Below are positions 1-8,813 of a DNA stretch of 64,000 bases, piece by piece. Source of the DNA: Lentisphaeria bacterium (GTDB lineage: Bacteria > Verrucomicrobiota > Lentisphaeria > Victivallales > Victivallaceae); contig JAFTIA010000065.1 in NCBI GenBank assembly GCA_017457105.1, forward strand, positions 1 through 64,000, read 5' to 3'. Under the pieces are notes generated by a model, which ran no database searches, had not been told where the DNA came from, and saw nothing but the letters and a program-made list of their open reading frames with translations. A program made the translations under genes and the position numbers. Position 1 is the stretch's first letter. Each line of letters starts with the position of its first letter.

Positions 1-19
1 GGGGGCCGGGGCTTATCAT

Positions 20-96
20 TTAAGGGCTGCTCGCCCTTAAAAATCCCCGCAAGGGGCGGTTGCCCCTTGACCCGTCGCTTGACGATCCAGATCGTC
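20..96. other. Cluster of stem-loops at the left window edge
   Basis: Three perfect stem-loops lie close together downstream of the aminopeptidase gene. They are TTAAGGGC/GCCCTTAA (20-27 with 33-40), AAGGGGC/GCCCCTT (51-57 with 62-68) and GACGAT/ATCGTC (81-86 with 91-96). A further pairing, CCCC/GGGG (45-48 with 53-56), excludes the second stem. On the minus strand it is followed by A and five T, which is terminator-like. The cluster may therefore end the aminopeptidase transcript, or may be the edge of a repeat that continues outside the window. Confidence 0.5.
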
Positions 97-138
97 TACG
101 CTCCATAATATCAGTCTATGTTTAGTACAGAGCCAATC

Positions 139-1362
139 TTAAAAACACCAGTTCCCGTTGCGGAATACCGGGATTTTTTCGCCGTCACGGGTAATGCCGT
201 CAATAGAAAGATCTTCGCTGCCGATCATGAAATCCACATGGATCATGCTGTCATTCACACCCAGCTCCCGGAGTTCTTCCAGAGAATATTTGTTATAATC
301 CCGGACACATTCATTGAATCCCCGGCCCACGGCCATGTGGCAACTGGCGTTTTCGTCAAACAGCGTACAGTAAAACAGCACGCCCATCCGGTTGATGGGG
401 GAATCCGCTCCGATCAAGGCACATTCGCCCAGATAAGCGGCACCCTCATCCATGCCGATCATTTTTTCCAGAGCCGCCTGCCCCTTGCGGGCGTGGACCT
501 CTACGGCCCTGCCTTTTTCAAAACGGATGGAAAAGTCTTCGATCAACACCCCCTGCCATGAAAGCGGTTTGGTCGCCACAAGAAGCCCTTCGGCTTCTCC
601 TTTTTTCGGCGTGGTAAACACCTCTTCCGACGGAATATTGGGGTTGAAAATACGGCCGGAAAGATCCTTTTCCGCCGCACCGCAGAATTTCCCCTGTTCC
701 AGCAGTCCCACACGGAAGTCCGTGCCGTTGGCGGAGTGATATTCCAGCGCGGCAAAGTTGTATTCATTCAATTTGGCACTGCGCCGGTGGATCGTTTCAT
801 TGTGTTCCTTCCAGTTGGCAACCGCATCCCCATTGGCGCGGGCAGCCGTCAGGATCGCTTCCCACAAAGCCTCCACAGCTTCCGGCTCGCTCTTGTCCGG
901 GAAAACCTTTTTCGCCCACTTCACGCCGGGCACAGCGGCAATGCACCACTGGTGCCGGTTTTCCGTGGCCTCCCGGAAAGGCTTGATGGCAGGGAACCGG
1001 GCGGCCTGTGCTTGGGCCCGTTTTGCCGGATCCACGCCCGCCATACCGTCCGGGTCATCGGAATCCAGCCAGAGCAGAGCGGGCAGCCGTTCCGCACGCC
1101 ACTTCCAGCGGGCGATCTCCCATGCGGGGACCTGGGAAAGCGTTTCCGGCGTCTGATAAATGCAGTGGAGCCGATCCATGGGCATATCGTGCCACTCCAC
1201 CACCACCCGGGAGGCTCCTGCCTGATAGCACTTTTCCACCACCATCCGTACAAAATCCGCCTGATCCAGATCGGCGATCACCAGCAATTCCTGTCCTTTA
1301 TCCAAATTCAAACCGTTTTTAACGATCAAATCGGCATACGTTTCCAAACGATCACGCTCCAT
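139..1362 (-). CDS. Aminopeptidase, peptidase family M29
   Basis: This is a 407-residue metallo-aminopeptidase of the M29 (AmpS/PepS/aminopeptidase T) family, which removes N-terminal amino acids from peptides in the cytoplasm using a two-metal centre. Residues at the family's ligand positions are visible: Glu247, Glu313, His342, and the closing His375-Val-Asp377. Length is normal for the family. The ATG at 1362 is chosen over an upstream in-frame TTG because an AAGGAGC ribosome site lies just before it. It is a single-gene unit with its own promoter at 1394-1421, separated from the upstream minus-strand gene by a terminator. Confidence 0.93.
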   Translation of the reverse strand: MERDRLETYADLIVKNGLNLDKGQELLVIADLDQADFVRMVVEKCYQAGASRVVVEWHDMPMDRLHCIYQTPETLSQVPAWEIARWKWRAERLPALLWLDSDDPDGMAGVDPAKRAQAQAARFPAIKPFREATENRHQWCIAAVPGVKWAKKVFPDKSEPEAVEALWEAILTAARANGDAVANWKEHNETIHRRSAKLNEYNFAALEYHSANGTDFRVGLLEQGKFCGAAEKDLSGRIFNPNIPSEEVFTTPKKGEAEGLLVATKPLSWQGVLIEDFSIRFEKGRAVEVHARKGQAALEKMIGMDEGAAYLGECALIGADSPINRMGVLFYCTLFDENASCHMAVGRGFNECVRDYNKYSLEELRELGVNDSMIHVDFMIGSEDLSIDGITRDGEKIPVFRNGNWCF

Positions 1363-1393
1363 AAAAAGCTCCTTTCCAGTTGAAACCGCCCTC

Positions 1394-1421
1394 AATATAT
1401 CTTATCCCGTCAAAAAGTCAA
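1394..1421 (-). promoter_or_regulatory. Sigma70-type promoter of the aminopeptidase gene
   Basis: On the minus strand TTGACT (1416-1421) and TATATT (1394-1399) are separated by 16 bases. They lie directly after the minus-strand terminator at 1424-1458 and about 30 bases before the chosen start codon. Confidence 0.65.
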
Positions 1422-1423
1422 GC

Positions 1424-1458
1424 AAAAAAACACCGGACACTTTTTTCAGGTGTCCGGT
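1424..1458 (-). terminator. Rho-independent terminator, minus strand
   Basis: A 9-bp stem ACCGGACAC/GTGTCCGGT (1432-1440 with 1450-1458) is followed on the minus strand by a run of seven T (1424-1430). The only minus-strand gene upstream is the GH20 gene that ends at 1597, so a transcript ending here would carry the complement of the tRNA-Leu gene in its 3' tail. Confidence 0.8.
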
Positions 1459-1485
1459 TGAAAAATCGGCGGGAAGTGGTATATT
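1458..1485 (+). promoter_or_regulatory. Promoter of tRNA-Leu with an inverted repeat around the -10 box
   Basis: TTGAAA (1458-1463) and TATATT (1480-1485) are separated by 16 bases, and the tRNA begins 16 bases after the -10 box. The -10 box sits in the loop of a perfect 8-bp inverted repeat GCGGGAAG/CTTCCCGC (1469-1476 with 1486-1493), which could be an operator or chance. Confidence 0.65.
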
Positions 1486-1501
1486 CTTCCCGCTGTATCA
1501 T

Positions 1502-1586
1502 GCGCGGCTGGTGGAATTGGCAGACACGCAAGACTTAGGATCTTGTATCGCAAGATGTACGGGTTCGACCCCCGTGCCGCGCACCA
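1502..1586 (+). tRNA. tRNA-Leu (anticodon UAG)
   Basis: The cloverleaf folds cleanly. The acceptor stem is GCGCGGC/GCCGCGC, the anticodon stem CAAGA/TCTTG has the loop CTTAGGA giving anticodon TAG, a long variable arm is present as expected for a class II tRNA, and the T arm is ACGGG/CCCGT with TTCGACC in the loop. The terminal CCA is encoded (1584-1586). It should read CUA and other CUN leucine codons. The convergent GH20 gene ends only 10 bases downstream. Confidence 0.97.
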
Positions 1587-1596
1587 ATCCCTTCTT

Positions 1597-3135
1597 TTAC
1601 CTTATGGTTTCTTCCTGTTCCAACGGGGAAAGCGTTTTGCCGCACCATGTGTTCTGCGCCGTTTCGATGATCCCGATGGACAATGTTTCCTGCGGGAAAC
1701 TGTACCACGAAGTCGTGACCATCCCCGCCCCTCCGGATTTGCGGCACTTCTCCGCAAACAACCGGATGTTTTTACACGTCCGCCCCAGATTGGGCAATCC
1801 GTACAAATCATCAATGGTGTTCCCGAATGCGGACGGTGCCGCAAAGACTTCAAACCCCAGATCCTTATAAAAATCAAAGAACGGAAATGCGTTGAACCAC
1901 CGGGGCGTCTGATCCCCCAGATAGGGCAGGATCTGCTTCATGCCCGGCGTTTTTTCCAGACATTCCTTCACATCCGTCAATTCCCCGTACAGCCGGGTAA
2001 TGGTGCGTTCCGGCTCGTCCAGCTCGTTCCAGCGGTCTTTCCAGGAAATATCCGCCGTCTGCGGCAGTGCCGCCGGCCGGGCAATGAAGAAAGGCGACGG
2101 ATCGGAGGTCGTCCAATAATCCCAATACATGATCGCCGCATTCCGGGAAATTTGCGGAACCAGTTCCGGGAAATGGCTCAACATATCATCCCAAATCACC
2201 GGTTTCCAGCCCTGTGCCGCCACCCAGTCGCAAACTTTATTGATGTAGTCGGTATAGAGTTTCCCCTTACCGTATTTCCGGACAAATTCCGCACAATCCG
2301 GGCAGTTGCCCAGACTGCGGACCTCGTCTGCCCCGATATGGAAATAACGCCCGCCCGGATGCGCCGCCATCAACTGTTCTGCCATGTCTTTGAAAAGCTC
2401 AAAACTGCCGGGATTCAACGGGCAAAGCTGCATATCCCCCACCACTTTTGCGCCCGGTTCAAAGAGATGACTGTATTCCGGATGCATCCCGATATGACCG
2501 TTGTGCCCGATGCACTGGCACAAAGGCATGATCTCGATTTCCCGGTCTTTGCAGCGCTGCTCAATGGCAGAAATCTCTTCCGGCGTAAAGGTCAGTGCCC
2601 CGTGCAGAGCCGGGTGTCCGGCATAGGGAAAACAGTGATTGTATTCCAGAAGCCAGAGATTGATCTTGAACTTCGCCATCTCATCGATCAGGCGCAGAAC
2701 GCCCGGGAAATCCAGCTGACGGATGCTGGCCAGATTGGTGTGGAATCCCCGAATCGCCATAGCGGGGGCATCTTCCAATTCCATCTCCCGCAGCCATGTC
2801 CCGGCACGGAGCTGTTTCAGCGTTTCCACTGCGTACAGCATCCCCCGCCGGGAAGCAGAGGCAAGGCGCACTTCCCCCGACCGGACAGAAATGGAATAGG
2901 CTTCCGGAGAAGGCGCATCCGCCAGTTCCCCGCAAAGCACTCGCCCCGGGCCTTTCCCGGAAAGCCCGAAAAGACGGCACAGTTCCGCCGCCACAGGCTC
3001 CGCATCCGGCGTATCCGCAAGCGCGTAGTCCGCAAGATCCACATACACCGAACTTGTATAACGCAAATGTGCCGGTTCCGGGATCACGTGCACGGCATTG
3101 TCATTATATGTCAGAAATCCGGGGCGTTTTTCCAT
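1597..3135 (-). CDS. Glycoside hydrolase family 20-like beta-N-acetylhexosaminidase
   Basis: This 512-residue protein resembles GH20 hexosaminidases, which release terminal N-acetylhexosamine residues by substrate-assisted catalysis. The N-terminal third resembles the small GH20 accessory domain. The TIM barrel follows, with the tell-tale Asp-Glu pair in FHIGADEV, the usual catalytic pair of the family. No signal peptide is obvious, so it may be cytoplasmic. An AGGTGA ribosome site precedes the ATG at 3135. It sits 14 bases downstream of purD and appears cotranscribed. Exact substrate is not readable from sequence. Confidence 0.85.
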   Translation of the reverse strand: MEKRPGFLTYNDNAVHVIPEPAHLRYTSSVYVDLADYALADTPDAEPVAAELCRLFGLSGKGPGRVLCGELADAPSPEAYSISVRSGEVRLASASRRGMLYAVETLKQLRAGTWLREMELEDAPAMAIRGFHTNLASIRQLDFPGVLRLIDEMAKFKINLWLLEYNHCFPYAGHPALHGALTFTPEEISAIEQRCKDREIEIMPLCQCIGHNGHIGMHPEYSHLFEPGAKVVGDMQLCPLNPGSFELFKDMAEQLMAAHPGGRYFHIGADEVRSLGNCPDCAEFVRKYGKGKLYTDYINKVCDWVAAQGWKPVIWDDMLSHFPELVPQISRNAAIMYWDYWTTSDPSPFFIARPAALPQTADISWKDRWNELDEPERTITRLYGELTDVKECLEKTPGMKQILPYLGDQTPRWFNAFPFFDFYKDLGFEVFAAPSAFGNTIDDLYGLPNLGRTCKNIRLFAEKCRKSGGAGMVTTSWYSFPQETLSIGIIETAQNTWCGKTLSPLEQEETIR

Positions 3136-3149
3136 TTTTCACCTCTTTA

Positions 3150-4433
3150 TCACTTCAAATATTTCAACGCCTTTGCGCCGATATCCTTCCGGCTGAAACA
3201 ATCGTCAAAATGGATCTTTTCCACTCCCTTGTACGCATTGGCAATGGCATCCTGAATGGTCTTGCCCCGGGCGGAAACGCCCAGCACACGACCGCCGGCA
3301 GAAACCACTGCGCCATCCTTGAACGCCGTCCCTGCATGGAACACCACGGCTCCGGCTTCCGCCGCATCCGCCAGACCGGTGATCACATCCCCCTTGCGGT
3401 AACTCCCGGGATACCCCCCGGCGGCAATGACCACAGAAACCGCCGGATCCTCCGACCACACAAGATCCGCTTCCGCCAGACGGCCGTCGGCAGTCTTGTA
3501 AAGAGCATCCGCCCAGTCGCCGTCAAACCGGCGCACCACCGGCTGGATCTCCGGATCGCCGAAACGCACATTGAATTCCAGCACTTTCGCCACACCGCCG
3601 GTCACCATGATCCCCACAAAGATCACCCCCCGGTAGAAAATGTTTTCCGCCTGAATTCCCGCCAGAAAACGGTCAAGGATCTCGGTTTTGATCTGTTCCA
3701 TCACCTTGTCGTTGACCACCGGCGCAGGAGAATACGCCCCCATGCCGCCGGTATTGGGGCCCTGATCGTCGTCATAGATCCGCTTGTGATCCTGGGAAGT
3801 CACCAGAGGCACAATGGTTTTGCCGTCCGTTAACGCCAGAATGGACGCTTCCTCCCCGAAAAGGCACTCTTCAATCAGTACCGTGGCACCGCTTGCCCCG
3901 AATGCCCCGCCGAAACACTCATCCACAAACGCATTGGCACTGCCGGCAGAATCCGCCACCAGCACGCCTTTCCCGGCGGCAAGGCCGTCCGCCTTCACCA
4001 CGATCCCTTCCGCACCGGCGGCAAATTCCTTATTGATATACTCTTTGGCGGATGCCGCATCCGTAAAAGTGGCAGACCGGGCCGTAGGGATATTGTACTT
4101 ATTCATGAAGCGTTTGGCAAAGTCCTTGCTGCCTTCGAGCTGTGCCCCTTCGGCGTTGGGGCCGAAGACCCGCAGACCGGCGGCACGCAGTTTATCCCCC
4201 ACACCGGCGCACAGCGGAGCTTCCGGGCCGACCACGGCAAAAGCAATATCGTTCGCCTTGGCAAATTCCACCAGTTTATCCCCGTCTTCCACGCCGATAT
4301 TGACACATTCTGCCACATCTGCGATCCCGGCATTCCCGGGGGCACAATACAATTTTTCCGTCAGCGGGGACTGCCGGAGTTTCCAACAAAGCGCATGTTC
4401 GCGACCACCGGAACCGACTACCAGAATATTCAT
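3150..4433 (-). CDS. purD: Phosphoribosylamine-glycine ligase
   Basis: PurD (GAR synthetase, 427 residues) catalyses the ATP-dependent joining of glycine to phosphoribosylamine in de novo purine synthesis. The N terminus has the family's typical MNILVVGSGGREHAL start, followed by an ATP-grasp domain with the NTGGMGAYSP segment and the C-terminal GARS domain. Length is normal. An AAGGAG site precedes the ATG. It is placed between two glycoside hydrolase genes on the same strand (24 bases after the GH36 gene, 14 bases before the GH20 gene), an unusual position for purD, with no other purine gene in view. Confidence 0.97.
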   Translation of the reverse strand: MNILVVGSGGREHALCWKLRQSPLTEKLYCAPGNAGIADVAECVNIGVEDGDKLVEFAKANDIAFAVVGPEAPLCAGVGDKLRAAGLRVFGPNAEGAQLEGSKDFAKRFMNKYNIPTARSATFTDAASAKEYINKEFAAGAEGIVVKADGLAAGKGVLVADSAGSANAFVDECFGGAFGASGATVLIEECLFGEEASILALTDGKTIVPLVTSQDHKRIYDDDQGPNTGGMGAYSPAPVVNDKVMEQIKTEILDRFLAGIQAENIFYRGVIFVGIMVTGGVAKVLEFNVRFGDPEIQPVVRRFDGDWADALYKTADGRLAEADLVWSEDPAVSVVIAAGGYPGSYRKGDVITGLADAAEAGAVVFHAGTAFKDGAVVSAGGRVLGVSARGKTIQDAIANAYKGVEKIHFDDCFSRKDIGAKALKYLK

Positions 4434-4457
4434 AAGTTTCTCCTTTATGATAATTTT

Positions 4458-6083
4458 TTAAAATTCAGCTCTGCCGCCCACCGGGATCACGGCACGGTTC
4501 AACTTGTTCCCGCAACCGTCGTACACGGCTTTGGCTTTCGCCGCAGGCAGCTCTTCCGGAGAAAGATTCAGGAGGTTCACCCCCGCTTCCCCCGCCGCCG
4601 CGATCTGCATGGCATCCGCAGGATCCGCGGCAATGACGATACTGCAATCCCCGTATTTCCCGGAAATGACCGATGCCATACCGCCACGGAACTGCACATT
4701 CCAGTGCCCCAGACGGTACACATCCTGATGCGCCTTGTAGAACCCGATATAGTGGAGGAAAATCTTCTTCTCCACCTCCGTCATCACCCGGAGATCCATG
4801 GATGCCATAGGCACCGCCGCCAGAGAAGCGACCAGGTGCCGGGCAATATTTTCCGGCTTTTCTGAACGGGCCCAGAAAACCGGGTCCGCATGGATCGGCA
4901 CCTGATCCCCGGCGATCACCCGGATCTGGGCGATGCGGTTGAAATTGTCCACAAAGTCAAAAGGCGCATCCCCGGCACGGAACTGCGTGGCAAGATCCAC
5001 CGTCAGAGGCGAAATGTAACTCTGCCGGAACTCGATCATAGCATCCGGGACAACATTTTGCAATGTTTTCTGCAAACGCTTCAAAAAGCGGTATGTGGGT
5101 TCAGACATACCGCTTTTGCGGTCAGCTTTTTCATCATCAATAAAATCGACTTTCAACCCGCTCAAGCCATATTCCCGCACCAGATTTTCCAACCGGTCCA
5201 GCACATCCTGCACCGAGGCTTCATCCCGGGTATCCAGGTGCCAGAAAGAGCGTTCATAAGGACAGGGCGTGGTCAATTTGAGCTTTTTGAATTCCGGACT
5301 GCACATCCCCACCATGGTGGGACCGGTCCAGACAAGGTAATTCATCCCCATATCACGGACACGCTTTACATGGCCCTTCATATCCGGGAATTTCTTTTCG
5401 GAAACCTTCCAGCTCCCGATATCTTTGAACCAATCCACCACACCGGGCCGGAGCCGCTGGGGATTGTCATAGCACCAGCCGTCATCCAGGATAAAGGTTT
5501 TAAAACCAAGTTCTGCGGCAAGGCGGGCATTTTCCTCCACTTCGTCCTGATGCAGATCGGCGTGGAATGCGTACCAGGTGCAGAACACCGGTTCCCAGAC
5601 ACTTGCAGGATACTCCGGCAACGCCGCAGGGTGCGCCATTTTGCGGTATTCCTCCAGACATTCCACCCACGGAATATCCCGGAGATCCATAAAAAGCTGA
5701 AATTCCCGCGGGGCATTCAGAACAAACTCAATTTCCAGCGTCCCGGTAAACTGATTCATGTGGCTGGCAAAATCCGATTCTGCCGCAAATTCCGTCAGCC
5801 CCACGCTGAAACGGTTCCGGTGACCATCCGAAAACAGCGTGAAATACGGAAAAAACTGCTGGGCACCGGCGGTAAAAAGAATATGCCAATCCACCTTCAT
5901 CTGCGGACGGGGTTTGCCCGGATGCCAGTAGCCTGCCATATCCCGTACCGGCACGGAAAAGTGGATCCGTTGTTCCCCGGCAGGGATCGTAAAGGTCATG
6001 GCACCGCCGGATGTCATTTCCCCGGTCAGTGTTTCCGATGTGCCATCCTGCCGCAGCAGAACGGGCGTGATCACTTCCAACAT
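4458..6083 (-). CDS. GH36-type alpha-galactosidase
   Basis: This 541-residue protein belongs to the GH-D clan of retaining alpha-galactosidases, which release terminal alpha-galactose from oligosaccharides. The barrel shows DDGW at residues 200-203, Lys311-Val-Asp313 matching the nucleophile KxD motif, and RAGD (369-372), where Asp372 is the likely acid/base. It is shorter than typical GH36 enzymes of about 700 residues because the N-terminal beta domain is reduced. No signal peptide is seen. AGGAG lies before the ATG. It is first in the minus-strand group with purD and the GH20 gene. Confidence 0.82.
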   Translation of the reverse strand: MLEVITPVLLRQDGTSETLTGEMTSGGAMTFTIPAGEQRIHFSVPVRDMAGYWHPGKPRPQMKVDWHILFTAGAQQFFPYFTLFSDGHRNRFSVGLTEFAAESDFASHMNQFTGTLEIEFVLNAPREFQLFMDLRDIPWVECLEEYRKMAHPAALPEYPASVWEPVFCTWYAFHADLHQDEVEENARLAAELGFKTFILDDGWCYDNPQRLRPGVVDWFKDIGSWKVSEKKFPDMKGHVKRVRDMGMNYLVWTGPTMVGMCSPEFKKLKLTTPCPYERSFWHLDTRDEASVQDVLDRLENLVREYGLSGLKVDFIDDEKADRKSGMSEPTYRFLKRLQKTLQNVVPDAMIEFRQSYISPLTVDLATQFRAGDAPFDFVDNFNRIAQIRVIAGDQVPIHADPVFWARSEKPENIARHLVASLAAVPMASMDLRVMTEVEKKIFLHYIGFYKAHQDVYRLGHWNVQFRGGMASVISGKYGDCSIVIAADPADAMQIAAAGEAGVNLLNLSPEELPAAKAKAVYDGCGNKLNRAVIPVGGRAEF

Positions 6084-6133
6084 TTATCACTCCTCGATAT
6101 TTCTGAAAACAGTTCAAAAAATTGTTTGCATTA

Positions 6134-6161
6134 AGTATAACGCATTCCCCGCTCTTTGCAA
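6134..6161 (-). promoter_or_regulatory. Promoter of the GH36-purD-GH20 group
   Basis: On the minus strand TTGCAA (6156-6161) and TATACT (6134-6139) are separated by 16 bases, about 50 bases before the GH36 start codon. The rest of the 128-base gap down to the end of the Xer gene shows no other recognisable site. Confidence 0.55.
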
Positions 6162-6211
6162 GGCGTTTTTACAAATATTTCAGGCAAAAATGTTCTTTTC
6201 CGGAAATAGGG

Positions 6212-7111
6212 TCAACGCCGGGGATGAAATTGCCGGTGTAATTCACTCAAGCGATCCTGATCCACATGGGTATAAACCTCCGTTGTGGCTATGCTGGAAT
6301 GCCCCAGCATCTCCTGGATCACCCGCAGATCCGCCCCGTGCGCCAGAAGATGACTGGCAAATGAGTGCCGCAGTGTATGCGGGTGGACACTTTTGGAAAT
6401 ACCCGCTGCGATCGCCGTATCCCGAACCACCGCCCACACCCGTTCCCGGTTCAGCTTCTTCCCGGTGCGGGAAACGAAGCAGAGGGGATTGGAAGTTTGT
6501 CTTCCAAGGAGGTGCGGCCGGGCGCAGTCCAGATACTTCTGCAAAGTATGCAGCGCAGGTTTCCCGATGGGAACAAAACGGGTTTTCGCCCCCTTCCCGG
6601 TGATCCGGAGCATCTCCGTATCAAAATCAATAGCGTTGACCGCAAGATCCACCACTTCCGACACCCGCAGTCCGGACGCATAAAACACCTCCAGTATCGC
6701 CCGGTTCCGCAATTCCAGAGGATCATCCGTTTCCGGTTTATGCACTGCAAGCATGGCATCCACTTCGGCTTCACTTAAATAATCCGGCAGAATATGCCAG
6801 AGTTTGGGGGAATCCATCAACGCGCTGGGGTCTTCCGGGATCAATCCTTCCTCGTGCAAAAAGCGGAAAAAAAGTTTGAATGCGATCAGCCGCCGTGCAA
6901 TGGTGGTACTTTCCATGCCGTTTTCCCGGCATTCCCCCAGATAATCCAGCAGCATGGACCGGGTAACCGCACCGAAACTTTTGATACTGTTATTCTCCAG
7001 ATAGCCGCTGAAATGCTTCAGGTCGAACCCGTAAGACCGGATGCTGTTCCGGGCGAGTCCCCGCTCCGTAACCAGATATTGCAGAAAAAATTTGATATGA
7101 TGACTCAACAT
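6212..7111 (-). CDS. xerD: Tyrosine recombinase XerD-like
   Basis: This 299-residue site-specific recombinase of the lambda integrase family probably works with XerC to resolve chromosome dimers. It has an N-terminal SAM-like core-binding domain and a C-terminal catalytic domain with the Arg in GLRVSE, the Lys in GKGAKTR, the His-x-x-Arg in HTLRHSF, the His in GHSSIATTE and the Tyr nucleophile in VYTHVD. The reading frame is open far upstream, but the ATG at 7111 gives the normal family length and lies just downstream of a TATAAT box. A second Xer protein is encoded at 31108-32067, so XerC/XerD assignment is tentative. Confidence 0.88.
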   Translation of the reverse strand: MLSHHIKFFLQYLVTERGLARNSIRSYGFDLKHFSGYLENNSIKSFGAVTRSMLLDYLGECRENGMESTTIARRLIAFKLFFRFLHEEGLIPEDPSALMDSPKLWHILPDYLSEAEVDAMLAVHKPETDDPLELRNRAILEVFYASGLRVSEVVDLAVNAIDFDTEMLRITGKGAKTRFVPIGKPALHTLQKYLDCARPHLLGRQTSNPLCFVSRTGKKLNRERVWAVVRDTAIAAGISKSVHPHTLRHSFASHLLAHGADLRVIQEMLGHSSIATTEVYTHVDQDRLSELHRQFHPRR

Positions 7112-7200
7112 AGGCTTGCAAAAAATCCACTCCCATGTCATATTATAGCATAAAATTGATATTTTGAAAGTACATTTCAGCGTAAGGAGAAGGCGTTTTA
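7112..7200. promoter_or_regulatory. Divergent promoter region, xerD and carbon-nitrogen hydrolase
   Basis: On the minus strand TATAAT (7142-7147) stands 30 bases before the xerD start with a weak TTTCAA-like -35. On the plus strand TATTAT (7141-7146) overlaps it, with TTGCAA at 7116-7121 and a long 19-base spacer. The two promoters would share their -10 DNA. A plus-strand AAGGAG site lies just before 7201. Confidence 0.4.
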
Positions 7201-8252
7201 TGAAAAAATGGATGGGATGGACTGTCGGCATGGGTGCGGCAGCCCTGATGGCGGCACCGCTGAACCCGGACATTGTAAAAAAAGAGGTCAAAACTGTCCG
7301 CCGTCCAGCCATGGTCAGCGTGATCGGTTCATCGTTGATGCAGCTCCCGCCGGACGGAAAAACGGATGTGGATGCCATGATCGAATTCTGGACGACCCGT
7401 ATGGACCGGGAAGTGGTGATGAAGCCGGACATGATCGTCCTCCCCGAAATCTGCGACATGTGGGCAGGGTTGAAAACTGCCGACGAAAAACATAACTGGA
7501 TCGAAAAGCGGGGAGATAAGATCCTGAACGCTTTTCGGGAATATGCCAAAAAGCACAAAACATATATCATTTACCCCGCCTACCGCCAGCTGGGCAATAA
7601 ACGATATCAGAATTCCGCCTTTGTGATCGACCGTGAGGGCGATGTGGTGGGGCGTTATGACAAACTCCGGCCAACGGTGCGGGATATTGCATTCGGCGCC
7701 GTTCCCGGCAAAGCCCCGGTGGCGGTGGATACGGACTTCGGCAGGATCGCCATGCTGATTTGCTTTGACCTCAACTTCTGGGAACTGCTGGATTCCTACA
7801 TTGCGCTCAAGCCGGATATTCTTTTGTTCAGCAGTTACTATCACGGGGATTTTATGCTGAAAGTGTGGGCGTACAAATGCAGGGCACACCTGGTGGCATC
7901 CACCATTGGCAGCCTGCCCAAAGAAGTCGTTTCCCCCTGCGGAACGACATTGCGTCTGGAAGAAGATTATGAATGGACCCTCAGCGAAATGATCAATACC
8001 AACTGCAAAGTGGTCCATCTGGACTTCAATCAGGCAGGGATCCAGGCGGCACGGGCAAAGTACGGGAGAAAAATCAAAGTGGATACAGCAGGCAGTGTGG
8101 GAGCCGTCACCATGTATTCCGAAGACCCGGCACTCCCCATTGAAAATGTGCTGAAAGAATTCAATATCGAATTGTGGGATGATTACTACAAACGCAGTGT
8201 GGATGCCTGTAACGAAGCCATCAAAACCGCCCCGGAGGCGGCGTGGAAATAA
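7201..8252 (+). CDS. Secreted carbon-nitrogen hydrolase (nitrilase superfamily)
   Basis: This 350-residue protein starts with a signal peptide (residues 1 to about 20) and then a nitrilase-superfamily domain. The Glu-Lys-Cys catalytic triad is visible as Glu83 (in MIVLPE), Lys155 (in YDKLRP) and Cys188 (in LICFD). Such enzymes hydrolyse amide or nitrile C-N bonds. The substrate cannot be told. Export to the periplasm is less common for this superfamily. The ATG at 7201 with AAGGAG before it is preferred to one further upstream because it begins the signal peptide. A DJ-1/PfpI gene follows after 12 bases. Confidence 0.85.
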
Positions 8253-8264
8253 GGAGGGGGAAAC

Positions 8265-8813
8265 ATGAAAAAAACCATTGCAGTATTGCTGGCAGACGGC
8301 TTTGAAGAAATTGAAGCACTTGCCCCGGCAGATGTATGGCGGCGGCTTGGCTTTGAGGTCATTCTGGCGGCAGTGGGGGCATCCGGAACAGTTACGGGGG
8401 CTCACGGGATCACCGTCAAAGCGGATGCCCGGCTGGCAGAGATCCCCACGGATACCCTGGATGCAGTGATCCTGCCGGGCGGGATGCCGGGAAGTAAAAA
8501 TCTGCGGGACAACGAACGGGTTCTGGCACTGGTCCGCGCCATGGCTGCGGAAAACAAGGTCACTGCCGCCATTTGTGCGGCACCGATCGTGCTGGAAAAA
8601 GCGGGGGTTTTGAAAGGTATCCGCTACACCATGTACCCAGGCTTTGAAGCGGAAATGAGTTCCCGGCCCACGGGAAATCTGACGGAAGTCTGCGGCAATA
8701 TCATTACGGGCAAGGGCCCGGGGGCGGCATTTGCTTTTGCGGCCTGTGTAGCCAAAGCATTGGGTTCAGATGCCGACCCCATGTACCGGGACGGCATGTT
8801 CATCCAGGGGTAA
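8265..8813 (+). CDS. DJ-1/PfpI family protein
   Basis: This 182-residue protein has the DJ-1/YajL-type fold. The nucleophile elbow carries Cys104 in AAICAAP and the partner Glu15 lies in DGFEEIE, matching the DJ-1 branch rather than the PfpI proteases. Family members act in oxidative and carbonyl stress protection, with glyoxalase or deglycase-like activities reported and disputed. AAGGAGG precedes the ATG, and the gene is closely spaced behind the carbon-nitrogen hydrolase, so the two are probably cotranscribed. Confidence 0.88.
   Translation: MKKTIAVLLADGFEEIEALAPADVWRRLGFEVILAAVGASGTVTGAHGITVKADARLAEIPTDTLDAVILPGGMPGSKNLRDNERVLALVRAMAAENKVTAAICAAPIVLEKAGVLKGIRYTMYPGFEAEMSSRPTGNLTEVCGNIITGKGPGAAFAFAACVAKALGSDADPMYRDGMFIQG

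Noticed and set aside
7112-7200. dif-like recombination site near the xerD gene
   Set aside because: No 28-base pattern with two 11-base arms and a 6-base core is visible. ATTATA repeats are promoter boxes.
7112-7570. Long upstream extension of the Xer recombinase frame
   Set aside because: It would give 452 residues, exceeds the family length, and runs across the TATAAT promoter and the divergent gene start.
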